A stretch of 64,000 bases of DNA from Tumebacillus algifaecis (lineage in GTDB: Bacteria; Bacillota; Bacilli; Tumebacillales; Tumebacillaceae), in the NCBI RefSeq assembly GCF_002243515.1, contig NZ_CP022657.1, positions 2,967,001 through 3,031,000 on the forward strand. The letters are read 5' to 3'. Position numbers and translations under genes: made by a program. This document shows positions 50,028 through 59,203 of the stretch, piece by piece (the first letter of the stretch is position 1; each line of letters begins with the position of its first letter). The notes under the pieces are model-generated. The model had not been told where the DNA came from, made no database searches, and saw only the letters and a list, made by a program, of their open reading frames with translations.

Positions 50028-51101
50028 TCACCTCTGGATCTTGTTTGATAGGGTTATTTCGGTCGTTACACCGTCCATCGACTCGCTATATTCCACTTGG
50101 GTTGCGTAGAAGACTTGGGAAAGCCCATAACCAACCCCTTGCAATGCCACTCGACGATCGGGCCATAACTCCAAATATCTTGGGACGAAGACATTCACGG
50201 TAATGTCATGCTTGGTCAACTCCTCATACACTGATCGGACCTTGCGCTTCAACTGCTCTGGGGTATGGCCTGGCATTGTTCGCTTGTGGATGATGGCCGT
50301 CTCATCTTCCTTTTTGGGTTCTCGTGGGTAGAAGGCGGTATACTCGGAGGTTTTGCTCGATTTACCGCTGCCTGTGGTCTTGTACCCTCTCCCCTCAACT
50401 ATGATGTCACGCGCGCCGGACAAAGACCGCTTCCATCCTTTGATCTCACAGTCTCGACCGTACAGCAAGCTGATCGGCGGCAGTTTCATTTCAGGGACAT
50501 TTTCGTGCGGTCCAAAGTATCCCTTTGTCCCCACCACTCGAACAACAAACCCTTCCCATTCCGCGAGCCAGTTGAGCAGCTCCCAATCATTGAGGTCGTT
50601 CGAAGTCGCGGAATGAGTGCCATGCCCGCCCTCCGAGTAGGTGCCGATCAGCGCGGATGTTCCTTCCACCATGCTGTTGGAAATTCCGTGATACTTGAAA
50701 ATTTCTTGAGCAACGGATGATGCCGTCCTGTTTTTCAAGTCTCGAATCTCTTTGCGTTCTACCATTCGACCGATCTTACCTCTGCCGCCGATCCGCACGA
50801 ATTCGCCTGACATGGTTGCCTCGTACTCGATTTCATCCATGATTCCGGCTATCAGTTGACGCTCTGCTATCCCGATCGAAAGAGGTATGTCCTTACCAGT
50901 CAGCAAGCGCGTCGCTTGCTTGTTGTTGGATGCTAAAAGACCATCGCCTCCGATGGTCCAAGGTGCCTTTATGGTGAGATGATCCGCTTCGTCGTAAGCG
51001 GGCAGCGATACGGACCACTCGATGTACGGAATCCGTTGACCATCCACCGAGACACGTCCAAAGTGATTTTCAAGTCTGTGCTCAGGATCGTGGAAGATCA
51101 T
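50028..51101 (-). CDS. Baseplate hub protein, XkdQ / late control D-like
   Basis: A 357-residue hub protein. Middle motifs DWELLNWLAEWEGFVVRVVG and YGRDCEIKGWKRSLSGARDI match gpD/XkdQ-type hubs. The C-terminus AQVEYSESMDGVTTEITLSN-like region is the family's closing beta strand. It forms the ring below the tube, holding the spike. Four-base overlap with the LysM gene upstream. Confidence 0.85.
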   Translation of the reverse strand: MIFHDPEHRLENHFGRVSVDGQRIPYIEWSVSLPAYDEADHLTIKAPWTIGGDGLLASNNKQATRLLTGKDIPLSIGIAERQLIAGIMDEIEYEATMSGEFVRIGGRGKIGRMVERKEIRDLKNRTASSVAQEIFKYHGISNSMVEGTSALIGTYSEGGHGTHSATSNDLNDWELLNWLAEWEGFVVRVVGTKGYFGPHENVPEMKLPPISLLYGRDCEIKGWKRSLSGARDIIVEGRGYKTTGSGKSSKTSEYTAFYPREPKKEDETAIIHKRTMPGHTPEQLKRKVRSVYEELTKHDITVNVFVPRYLELWPDRRVALQGVGYGLSQVFYATQVEYSESMDGVTTEITLSNKIQR

Positions 51102-51691
51102 GATGGGATCACCAACTTCATCCCCACTTTCAGTAGGTTTGGATTCGTCCCAATCACCGCTTTGTTTGCAGTGTAAATTCGGGGGTATTCACTTGCTTTG
51201 CCAAAATATTTCAGCGCGATGTGTGACAGCGTGTCGCCGCTCACAACAATATGGACCTTCTGTGATGTAGCGGCAGTCGGTTTTCCGGCTGATGAATCAT
51301 ATCGTGCGACAGGATCGGCTTTAGCAGCTGCAGCTGTCGCGGGGGAGTACGAAAAATCACGGTGCAGAGTGATCTTAAACTCGATCAGCTTATCCCGTTG
51401 CCAATTCCACTCCCAGAGGACTACCTTGCACCAGTAGGAGTAAGAGCCGAACTCGACCAAGACGGTCTGATTGGTTGCACATATCCGGTCGAACTTCATG
51501 CAAATCTCCAGCGCATCAAGCCGATAGAATGACCCCTCCCAAGTGTTCTCGTGGCGGATAAAGTAACCGCGAGGCTGATAAATAATGCTTCCGCCTGGCA
51601 ATTCCGTGACCACTGTTTTCTGCTCTCCGCCGAGTCCGAATGTATCCGGGGCGGCAAGCCCAGAGAATGCAACTCCTGCGATCACGATCAT
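51098..51691 (-). CDS. LysM-containing tail protein (XkdP-like)
   Basis: A 197-residue protein. The N-terminal about 140 residues are a phage-specific beta domain (GSFYRLDALEICMKFDRICA). The C-terminal 50 residues are a LysM domain (VVSGDTLSHIALKYFGKASE, then GMKLVIPS) that binds peptidoglycan or closes the tube. In PBSX XkdP has the same place, between tape measure and hub. Confidence 0.88.
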   Translation of the reverse strand: MIVIAGVAFSGLAAPDTFGLGGEQKTVVTELPGGSIIYQPRGYFIRHENTWEGSFYRLDALEICMKFDRICATNQTVLVEFGSYSYWCKVVLWEWNWQRDKLIEFKITLHRDFSYSPATAAAAKADPVARYDSSAGKPTAATSQKVHIVVSGDTLSHIALKYFGKASEYPRIYTANKAVIGTNPNLLKVGMKLVIPS

Positions 51692-54600
51692 AGATTCACC
51701 CCCGGCTTGATCCTTGCGGCGTTTCGCTGATCACGAGCGCCGATGTCTCGAACAATTCGGGGCAGATCGCTCTTTGCAAAAGCAGTCAGAGCATCGCGAA
51801 TCTGTTGCTGCACATCGCCATCTGAAGCATGCACGACAATGGCACCCTCTGCGACATGCATGCTGACAGAGATTGCAGGATCAGCGCTTTGAGATGCTGG
51901 TCGCAACGCTGCACGAACTGAGGGAGATGAGCCACCCCCCATATCGCTAACGTTGGTCGGCAGAGTGGTGAGATTTGCCGCTTCCGCTACCGCACTCTTT
52001 AGCGCCCCTTTTTGTCCCCTCATCCCATCCGCGAAAGATTGGACAAGGTTGCCGCCCCATTTGTGGTTCGTCCGCAAAGGTCCCTCTTTCGTCGGAGAAT
52101 GCACTCCGATGTAGTCGCTGATCGTCGAGGAAAAACCTTGCATCGTGTTGACCAGATCGCCCTGCTTGGATGAGATGCCTGAAATATACGAGCCCATGAG
52201 GTTTTCACCCCATTTTCTACTGTCCTCGTTAAGACCAGTCATTGTCGATGTGATCTTTTCTCCGCTCTCATCAGTGGCTTTTTTCACGGCTTCGACGCGG
52301 CTCTGTAGCTCACTTGCTTGGGCGGTGATCTTTGCCTTTTTCGACTCGTCTTCCTTGTCCTTATCATCCATGCCAAAGGTTTTCTTCATCCGATCGAACA
52401 TGTCACCGGCCCAGTTGGTGACCTTTCGGGTGACTCCGCTTTCATCAGCCCATGTACCAAGCTTTTTACCAAGCCAAGAGCCCGCCCATGAGCCGACAGC
52501 TATGCCTAGAGGACCGGCCCACGACATTAGCGCGCCGCCCGCTACTCCGCCGACAAGCGCGCCCGCTGTCTTACCCCCATCTTGCGACACGGCTTCCTTC
52601 CAACCTACATCCTGAGCGGTGTTATACATTCCAACTCCCGCACCGACCGCAGATACAACTGTGCCTGCCACCCCAATTTTCCCGATGGCTGACCCTACTT
52701 TAGATGATCCGATGTTTCCCAACATATTTTTTGCACTTTGCCATTTTGATGGCTGTCCCTGACCGTTATGTCCGTTGGGATTCGGGCTTTGTCGTGGACC
52801 TTGTCTATTCTGGCCGCCACCGACCTGACCATTCGGAGAAGGCCCACCTGGTCGATTCTGACCATTCTGATTCCGTCTTTGGCCGTTTACTTGCCCCCCG
52901 TTTTGCTGTCCATTCCGTCTATTCCGTCCGTTCTGATTGCGGTTTCCGTTACGATTCCCGTTTCTCTTATTCCGACCTCCGTTTGAGCCGTTTAAATAAA
53001 CGACTTTCGCATTAACTCGCATTGTAGAAACAGACATGCGACTATTTCGTTGATTCACGTCACCCGATGTAGGTAAGTTATTGTTCTTTCGGTTTTTGAA
53101 CTTCTGGAAAAGTGACCCTACTGCTTGGAAAGGCTTTGCGATTCCAAGTGCCGCTGTCTTTATCAGCTTCACAGCTGCGATCGCAGCGAACGCACCCGCC
53201 AAAAATTTTGCCCAGTCGGGCATCTCCCAGTCGATTATCTTCTGGTTTGAGAGATCGTCGAACCGCTCCGTAAATCCTAAGAACTTCGAAATCGATGGCC
53301 AAGATTTTTCAATTTGATCACCAAGCCAACTAAAGGTGTCCCCTATCGTTCTGCCTACAGCGTTAAATGCCGGTGCGAGATTTTTTTCGTACCAATCCAC
53401 GGCTTCTTGTCCGTAATGCTGCACCTTCGACCACACTGCCTGAGCATAAGGTCCGATCTTATCCCAGTGCTTATAAATAAATAGGCCTGCTAGCGCGAGT
53501 AGGCCAACAACACCAGTCACCTTCCCCATCGTCCGCATCGTACCCAGCAGAGTGCTGTCTGCCGCTTTTAGGCCAAGGCGGAATAGTCCGAACGAGGACG
53601 TCGCGACCACTAAACCACCAGACACGATCGCCAGTCCGGCCACTCCCGCTGCGATGACACCAACCCATTTGGCTACCTTTGGATGGTCATCAAAGAACTT
53701 GATCATTTTTGACAGCCACCCAGTAACCTTCATCAACGCGGGAATGGCCATTTCCATCAGTGGCTTGCCGATCTGCATGCCGATGGTTTGTACCTGACCG
53801 GATACGATATGCATCTGGCCGTTGTAACTGTCACGGATCGCATCGATCTGTTTGTGCAGCGACTTTTGTATCTGCAATTGGGAGTTGAGTCGATCAAACA
53901 TCTCTTTGTGCGATGTGATGATTGCAAAATCCTGTCCTTGCTCGCCGAACATATGGTTCATCAAGGCTGCCCATTGCAGATCACCACCAGAGAACTCCGA
54001 TCCCGTCATCGCTTTTGCGCGCGACTGGATTAGCTCCAGATCTTCTTCCGACATCTCTTTTGTCCAGTCTTCCGACGAAGCACGGGAGACGAATTCCTTA
54101 TGCTTAGCAGACAGAATGTCTACCATCTCCGCGTAGCTTTTGAGACTGTCCTTATTTTTAAGAAGCGCAGCGTTGTCGAACCCGACAATCTCCACTGTAC
54201 CGCCCTTTTTGGTCACAGTTTGAATCCCTTCGAGCAGTCCCGCTTCAGCCATCGCCTTGAGCTGCTTTTGCCCGCCTTTGGTGTTCAGATACTTAAAAGG
54301 GTTGATTCGCTCGGCAAAATCCTTAATGTGTGTACCTGCCATTGAGCCGGAGACACCGGCACGCTCCGCCATAGCGGTTGCGAGAAGGTTATCTTGCTCC
54401 GTCCAACCAAGGTGCTTGACCACTGGCATCGAATACTTGAAAGCTTCGCCGAGTGATTCGGAGCTCGCGTGCGTGACGTTGATGACGCGAGACATCCCGT
54501 CGGCGAACTTTTGCATGCGTTCAAGGTCATTCGTGATTCCAGCATCCTCCGCCATCCGAGCAAAGTTGTACGCCGAACGCTCGGCTGAGGAAGATTTCTT

Positions 54601-55311
54601 CATACCGATCTCAATTTCCGCAAGATAGGTGGCTTCTTGCGAGACATTGCTCAAGACTTTGTCCGAGATACCTGCGTGTGCAAGCTCAAGGTTGATCGAT
54701 CCTACTTCCTTTTGACTGAACAAGGTGTTCTCCGAGAGAGCTAGCGCACGTTTCTCGATCTCCTTGATTCGCGAGTCATCGGGAGCCACGCCGTACACGC
54801 TACTTAAGCCGATCGCCTGCATTTGGAGATCGCCCGCTTCTTTCGCAATGCCACTAACTCTGGACATGAGTCCTTTCCCGAATTGCTGGAGCTGCTGGCC
54901 TGCATGCATCGTCGCCTCAAGACCCTCCATCTGAGTCTGAAGCTCTATCAAGTCACGTGTTGCGCGCTTTGCGTCCTCACCCATCTTTTTAAAGCCGCCA
55001 CCTGCGTTTTTTGCACTGTTACCAGCTCGATCTGCCGCGGAGCCTGCTTGAGTTGAGTCACTTCGGAATTTCGCCAGTAGTCGGCTTGCGGCACTGACCA
55101 TCTTTTGCATCTTGTCTATCTTTCGGGTCGATCCATCAGATGCATCACCGAGCAGACGCGTGGCCTTCGATGCCTTGTCGGTCTCCTTTTGCATCGTGCC
55201 CGCATGCTTAGAGACTTGCAGGACGATTTTTCCTACGTTGAACAAACCACGTGACGCTCTGTCGGTCAGTGAGATCCCAACGCTCGCTCGAAAGACTATG
55301 CCTTTTGCCAA
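51688..55311 (-). CDS. Phage tail tape measure protein
   Basis: A 1207-residue tape measure that sets tail length. The TP901-type core is at residues about 120-500 (ALSENTLFSQKEVGSINLEL, AHAGISDKVL, ERAGVSGSMAGTHIKDFAER). Membrane-like helices lie at 545-640, then comes an unusual Asn/Gly/Arg/Gln-rich low-complexity stretch at about residues 770-855, a Gly-rich hydrophobic segment, and a C-terminal coiled region with SGISSKQGDLVNTM. The start is TTG 55311 with GGGGAGGTG upstream. A terminator-like hairpin stands just upstream at 55335. Confidence 0.92.
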   Translation of the reverse strand: MAKGIVFRASVGISLTDRASRGLFNVGKIVLQVSKHAGTMQKETDKASKATRLLGDASDGSTRKIDKMQKMVSAASRLLAKFRSDSTQAGSAADRAGNSAKNAGGGFKKMGEDAKRATRDLIELQTQMEGLEATMHAGQQLQQFGKGLMSRVSGIAKEAGDLQMQAIGLSSVYGVAPDDSRIKEIEKRALALSENTLFSQKEVGSINLELAHAGISDKVLSNVSQEATYLAEIEIGMKKSSSAERSAYNFARMAEDAGITNDLERMQKFADGMSRVINVTHASSESLGEAFKYSMPVVKHLGWTEQDNLLATAMAERAGVSGSMAGTHIKDFAERINPFKYLNTKGGQKQLKAMAEAGLLEGIQTVTKKGGTVEIVGFDNAALLKNKDSLKSYAEMVDILSAKHKEFVSRASSEDWTKEMSEEDLELIQSRAKAMTGSEFSGGDLQWAALMNHMFGEQGQDFAIITSHKEMFDRLNSQLQIQKSLHKQIDAIRDSYNGQMHIVSGQVQTIGMQIGKPLMEMAIPALMKVTGWLSKMIKFFDDHPKVAKWVGVIAAGVAGLAIVSGGLVVATSSFGLFRLGLKAADSTLLGTMRTMGKVTGVVGLLALAGLFIYKHWDKIGPYAQAVWSKVQHYGQEAVDWYEKNLAPAFNAVGRTIGDTFSWLGDQIEKSWPSISKFLGFTERFDDLSNQKIIDWEMPDWAKFLAGAFAAIAAVKLIKTAALGIAKPFQAVGSLFQKFKNRKNNNLPTSGDVNQRNSRMSVSTMRVNAKVVYLNGSNGGRNKRNGNRNGNRNQNGRNRRNGQQNGGQVNGQRRNQNGQNRPGGPSPNGQVGGGQNRQGPRQSPNPNGHNGQGQPSKWQSAKNMLGNIGSSKVGSAIGKIGVAGTVVSAVGAGVGMYNTAQDVGWKEAVSQDGGKTAGALVGGVAGGALMSWAGPLGIAVGSWAGSWLGKKLGTWADESGVTRKVTNWAGDMFDRMKKTFGMDDKDKEDESKKAKITAQASELQSRVEAVKKATDESGEKITSTMTGLNEDSRKWGENLMGSYISGISSKQGDLVNTMQGFSSTISDYIGVHSPTKEGPLRTNHKWGGNLVQSFADGMRGQKGALKSAVAEAANLTTLPTNVSDMGGGSSPSVRAALRPASQSADPAISVSMHVAEGAIVVHASDGDVQQQIRDALTAFAKSDLPRIVRDIGARDQRNAARIKPGVNL

Positions 55312-55334
55312 TGCCTACACCTCCCCATCGGCAG

Positions 55335-55363
55335 AAAAAGGCAGGTCGCTTTGACCTGCCTTT
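55335..55363 (-). terminator. Hairpin with T-tract between tail chaperone and tape measure
   Basis: On the minus strand AAGGCAGGTC pairs with GACCTGCCTT, followed by TTTTTC. It overlaps the stop of the frameshifted chaperone product. It may be a partial terminator that lowers tape measure levels relative to tube and sheath. Confidence 0.72.
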
Positions 55364-55840
55364 AATTTTGGTATGCGTCAGACAACAGCTCATAGACAGC
55401 GGTGCGAAGACTATCAGGCATTTCTAAAGCCTCGCTCCATGACACGCCGCCCTTGCTCATCAATCCGATGCCAACGCATTCATTGACCCATCGGTGCTGT
55501 TTCCAGCTGTCGATACGGGATCGTTTCCCGCTTCATCCTCTTCTGAAAGCTCGGAATAACGATTCACGAACTCCTCCAATTCCTCGTCCGTGAAGGTCGA
55601 CAGAGCTTTGACGAACGACGCCTGGTCTTTCGGTTGCTTAACAGCTTCCCCATTCACCTCAGACACGGAGAAAATAGCTTTGAGGAAAGACAGCTGCTCA
55701 AAGTAGCCAGCCGTCATCCGCCCGTTCGCATCCGCCATCGGCGCGGTCAGAAACTCCGTCATCTTGAAGCGGGTAAATCCCGTCCCTTCCTTTGTTACTA
55801 CCTTTTTCCCTGTGGAAAGCGTGATCTCAGTAGTTTTCAT
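55362..55840 (-). CDS. Tail assembly chaperone, short and frameshifted long form (XkdN-like)
   Basis: The short form (55460-55840, 126 residues) starts MKTTEITLSTGKKVVTKEGT and ends ASD. At 55523-55529 the message reads G-GGA-AAC in frame, a classic slippery heptamer. After a -1 slip the reading continues RSRIDSWKQHRWVNECVGIG and ends LLSDAYQN at 55362, adding 53 residues. This is the gpG/gpGT arrangement of lambda and many tailed phages, placed as always between tube and tape measure. The long form is thought to bind the tape measure while tube subunits assemble. Confidence 0.85.
55523..55529 (-). promoter_or_regulatory. -1 ribosomal frameshift site GGGAAAC
   Basis: In the chaperone frame the codons are GCG GGA AAC, so the heptamer is G GGA AAC. 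It differs only in the last base from the lambda G-T site (GGGAAAG). The -1 frame downstream stays open for 53 codons with protein-like sequence. Confidence 0.85.
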
Positions 55841-56277
55841 TACGCAACCTTCTCCCTTTTCTGAGCATGGATTTTGAACTTATATTTGATTGCCTTGTCG
55901 CCACCGTCTCCCGTTTTTTCGAAGCCGGAGATCCGAACGCCGCCATCCGAGCGGAACACCCATTTTCGCACTTCACCGTTGTCATATACCTCATCGACTC
56001 GAACTTCGATGGTCGGCATCGGGCGGTTTTTTCGATGATTTTCCTCCATCTCATGCATGAGATCGTCGATAAACGGATCCACGACTTCGCCCTCGACATC
56101 CAATTCCCATCCTTTCAGAATGACACGAACGTGCTCGGAGGGCTCACCGATTGGATGTTTTTTCTGCTCCTCTTCAATGCGTTTGTAGTTGAATTTTTCG
56201 GTCTCCAGTTTGAAAGGAGCAGCACCGTCTCGAACATAGGTGACGATCAGGTCTTTCCCCAACAATCCGTCTTTCAT
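55840..56277 (-). CDS. Phage tail tube protein (XkdM-like)
   Basis: A 145-residue tube protein: MKDGLLGKDLIVTYVRDGAA at the start, VRVILKGWELDVEGEVVDPF in the middle and GDKAIKYKFKIHAQ at the end, the pattern of XkdM-type myophage tubes. It polymerises inside the sheath. It lies 15 bases after the sheath stop and abuts the chaperone start. Confidence 0.85.
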   Translation of the reverse strand: MKDGLLGKDLIVTYVRDGAAPFKLETEKFNYKRIEEEQKKHPIGEPSEHVRVILKGWELDVEGEVVDPFIDDLMHEMEENHRKNRPMPTIEVRVDEVYDNGEVRKWVFRSDGGVRISGFEKTGDGGDKAIKYKFKIHAQKREKVA

Positions 56278-56292
56278 AGGAATCTCCCCTTT

Positions 56293-57753
56293 CTACGCCG
56301 TCAAATCCGCTGCAGACATCAAGCGAATGGTGATCTTGTCAGCGATGTTGAACAGCTTGATTCTGAGCTCTTCGATCGCTTCATCCACATTCCCGATCTC
56401 ACCCGGCCGGCGGAAAGAAATTTTGTAATCTTGGATGACCTCGCTATTCAGGTCATCAGGACGACCTTTCAATTTGTCGAGGTAGTGCCGAACGGCGATC
56501 TCGTACTGTGCAAACCAGCCATCCGAGAGATGCTTGGAGCGATATGGTGTCGTCACCATCTCAAGATCTCGGACGATCAGCGAGTTGACTCTCCGACGAT
56601 AGGTCTGTCGCAGACGGGCATCCGCTGCAAGTGTAAAGTCGGATTGCAAGGCCATCGCGTTTTCTCGCTTTTCGTTCACGATCCACGACAGGCAGACGAC
56701 TTGATTCGCCGTCAGATTTTCGATGTCGGCGGTCGTGAGCGGAATGTCGGTCGATTCAATGTCACCAAACCAAAAGCCGGCTGTGCCGTCCTGAACGGGG
56801 CACAGGACGTGTGCAATGGCATCATATACAGCCGCTGGCACTACCCAGCCTTTCGACTTACTCTTGGCTTGCCCGAGCACAAAATGCCCGAATTCGGTGT
56901 CATAGTTCTGTCGCATAGAGATAGCCCCGACGATTGACGCATCTGGAACAGGGATGTAGGTAAAGGCATTCATCTCCTGTGCAGCAACCAGCATCGCGTC
57001 TGAAAACTGATCAGAGATGTTTTTGTCTGCAACAAAGTCGGTGACCTGCGGTAGTGTTTTCAAAAGCTTGAGACCCGTCTTTTTGTAAGTGACTGGGTCG
57101 TCCTTGCCCAGATAGTCCGCCGCTTTGGTCGGCTTCCCATCAGATCCACCTGTGAGCTTTGTTTCGGCCAATACATCGGGGTTGCTACCAGGCTGCACCT
57201 CTTGCGCTAGCTCCTCCACTACGAAGTCTTTTGAGTGCGCCGCGACCTTCTCCACTGCCTGCGCAGGCGTACTCAAGTCGTTGTACACCTCAGGCTTGCC
57301 GTAAGGGTTGCGGAGAATCACTCGGAATGTGTCAGGCTTGTTGCCGGCTTGCACTTCGACGGAGCAGAAGTTCCCAAACTCGCACTTGTGCATATGGCGC
57401 ACCGCTAAGGTCGGCTTGCCTTCCTTGTCGAGCAAGGTGATCTCGGCTTGCTTCGCCATGTCACCGCGAACGTTGATAATCGCCAGCTTTTGCACACCGC
57501 GCTGCAACGCTGCGTAAGCGGCCTTCGAGCCGCTGTAGTTCTCGGTGAAATTCCCACACTTCTCTACGAAGTCGTTTAACCCGTTGACAATCACAGGCTC
57601 AGTCAAAGGTCCTTTCTCAAAAACTCCGATGATCGCCAACAGATTCGACGTATATCCACCTGGCTTCTCCGGCGATGTCGGCACTTGCTCTTCGATGTAG
57701 ATGCCCGGGGTAACGAAGTCACTCGACTTCGTCCCTCCATAAAGGATCGGCAT
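56293..57753 (-). CDS. Phage tail sheath protein (XkdK-like)
   Basis: A 486-residue contractile sheath protein. The N-terminus SDFVTPGIYIEEQVPTSPEK and LLAIIGVFEKGPLTEPVIVN are family marks, as is the C-terminal DKITIRLMSAADLTA. Its presence makes the phage a myovirus or a PBSX-like particle. The ATG at 57753 has GGAGGGAATAGC upstream; the frame is open to 57876 but that would reach past the hairpin at 57778. Confidence 0.92.
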   Translation of the reverse strand: MPILYGGTKSSDFVTPGIYIEEQVPTSPEKPGGYTSNLLAIIGVFEKGPLTEPVIVNGLNDFVEKCGNFTENYSGSKAAYAALQRGVQKLAIINVRGDMAKQAEITLLDKEGKPTLAVRHMHKCEFGNFCSVEVQAGNKPDTFRVILRNPYGKPEVYNDLSTPAQAVEKVAAHSKDFVVEELAQEVQPGSNPDVLAETKLTGGSDGKPTKAADYLGKDDPVTYKKTGLKLLKTLPQVTDFVADKNISDQFSDAMLVAAQEMNAFTYIPVPDASIVGAISMRQNYDTEFGHFVLGQAKSKSKGWVVPAAVYDAIAHVLCPVQDGTAGFWFGDIESTDIPLTTADIENLTANQVVCLSWIVNEKRENAMALQSDFTLAADARLRQTYRRRVNSLIVRDLEMVTTPYRSKHLSDGWFAQYEIAVRHYLDKLKGRPDDLNSEVIQDYKISFRRPGEIGNVDEAIEELRIKLFNIADKITIRLMSAADLTA

Positions 57754-57777
57754 GCTATTCCCTCCTTCTGAATATGA

Positions 57778-57805
57778 AAGCCGCTCTGTAATCGCAGAGC
57801 GGCTT
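57778..57805 (-). terminator. Hairpin upstream of the sheath gene
   Basis: AAGCCGCTCT pairs with AGAGCGGCTT (10 bp, loop 8) with only a short TTTC tail. It lies between the terminator-type connector gene and the sheath; it may process or slow the late transcript rather than end it. Confidence 0.5.
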
Positions 57806-57808
57806 GGG

Positions 57809-58372
57809 TTATAGTGTGACGCTGACGACAATGAGCGGTTTCTTGGACTGCTCTTCATGGATCGTTTTTTGACCACTTAGATACTTCCCTTCGGCATGGA
57901 GAGTGAGCTTCGCGGAGACAAGCAGCTTAGCCTCTTGTTGGAACGGCTCGGCAAGGCTACGGAGTCGTAGCATCTCGCCATCCACCGGATCACCGACCGT
58001 CGCAAATCGTACCTCGTCAATGATTCTCTTTTCAACGTGATGCACCCAGCCGCGGATGAATGTTGTCGGGTTAACGATCGTCTCGCTTGCGCTGACAAAA
58101 AGAGCCACCTGACAAGCCACATCGAAACGACCAGCCTCCCGCCAGACGTACTCCACGCCGTTATGCTTCGATCGAGCATAGTCTTCGTGTTTGTCAATTA
58201 GCTTGTGCTGCGGGTTACTCAACCTTTGGATGCCAACCGCAGGGAACGCATCACCCATAATCCGCTCTGGCGTGTAGTCATACACCATTCGCGGTGGGCT
58301 CGACAACTCAGGATACGACTTCACGAGCGCACCGAGTGTTGCATACACGATTTCGATTTCGTTCCGGATCAT
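57809..58372 (-). CDS. Phage tail terminator / head-tail connector-like protein
   Basis: A 187-residue protein, MIRNEIEIVYATLGALVKSY at the start, with FDVACQVALFVSASETIVNP in the middle. Its place between the HK97 gp10-like gene and the sheath is that of the tail terminator or completion protein. No diagnostic motif recognised, so the call rests on position and size. Confidence 0.6.
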   Translation of the reverse strand: MIRNEIEIVYATLGALVKSYPELSSPPRMVYDYTPERIMGDAFPAVGIQRLSNPQHKLIDKHEDYARSKHNGVEYVWREAGRFDVACQVALFVSASETIVNPTTFIRGWVHHVEKRIIDEVRFATVGDPVDGEMLRLRSLAEPFQQEAKLLVSAKLTLHAEGKYLSGQKTIHEEQSKKPLIVVSVTL

Positions 58373-58836
58373 TTGGAACTCACCCGTTTCGCAATGCCAG
58401 CTGCCAGGTTGTCCTCGATATGTTCCATCTCCTCATGCAATGCCGGTCGAAGATATGGCCGTGCCGGAATGCCTCGGGCTTCGTCTCCGAATTCATGAGT
58501 CGCTGCCTGAATGGCAGGAGTCCCTACCTCTGCTTGAAGAGAGCCTCGATCTACTTTGTTCGTGATACTAGCTCGCATGATCCCGGTATCGACGAGTGGA
58601 GAATCGGAACCCGAACCGCCTCGCTTCATGCGAGTTTTCGAAGCGGCCTTGTTCTTCCCGAACTTCCGTCGGATCGTGACTTCCTTGAGTTTCGCCCATC
58701 CTTGTTGATATTTGCCAAGGCGCTTCTTCGCGTTTGAAGCAGTTTTGGTAGCTGTGATTTGTAGGCCGTCGGCCAATCCTGCATGCAGATCGTCCGCCAT
58801 CATGTAGAGTTGCTTCGCCAGATCATTCAGATCCAT
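58369..58836 (-). CDS. HK97 gp10-like head-tail joining protein
   Basis: A 155-residue basic protein. LQITATKTASNAKKRLGKYQ near the start and AATHEFGDEARGIPARPYLR match the gp10-type family (typical closing motif E(F/Y)G...IPARPFLRPAL). It links portal and tail. Overlaps the next gene by 4 bases and the previous by 14. Confidence 0.82.
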   Translation of the reverse strand: MDLNDLAKQLYMMADDLHAGLADGLQITATKTASNAKKRLGKYQQGWAKLKEVTIRRKFGKNKAASKTRMKRGGSGSDSPLVDTGIMRASITNKVDRGSLQAEVGTPAIQAATHEFGDEARGIPARPYLRPALHEEMEHIEDNLAAGIAKRVSSK

Positions 58837-59203
58837 TCACATGGCTCCTTTCCGCTCTGCAAATGAGGTAAAACGTCTCCCCAAAGAAAGGCGGCGACAA
58901 CTCCATTTCGCTTACCGAAAAAAACTTTCCATCGTGTTTTAGAATCGATTCCTTCTTGATTTCCGTGTCCAGTGGGGCCAAGAAGTTAAGATCACCCCTG
59001 TATAGGTCAACCCCACTCTCGTTGATCACCATGTTGGGTTGATCCTGTACGATAACGACCTGCGGTCGCTCGACCACACTCACCCTTACAGGCTCATCCA
59101 GCGCGTTTTTTTCTGTGACTGATCGGTCGAGCAGAATGATCGTAACTCCATGCTCCGCGAAGCGCCTACTTGTATCCGCATGAATAAAGTCCAGTAGTAT
59201 CAT
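58823..59203 (-). CDS. Phage head-tail connector region protein, unassigned
   Basis: A 126-residue protein starting MILLDFIHADTSRRFAEHGV. ATG 59203 overlaps the stop of the upstream gene (ATGA). The content is mostly beta-strand. The position matches a head-closure or adaptor protein, but I see no family motif. Confidence 0.55.
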   Translation of the reverse strand: MILLDFIHADTSRRFAEHGVTIILLDRSVTEKNALDEPVRVSVVERPQVVIVQDQPNMVINESGVDLYRGDLNFLAPLDTEIKKESILKHDGKFFSVSEMELSPPFFGETFYLICRAERSHVNGSE

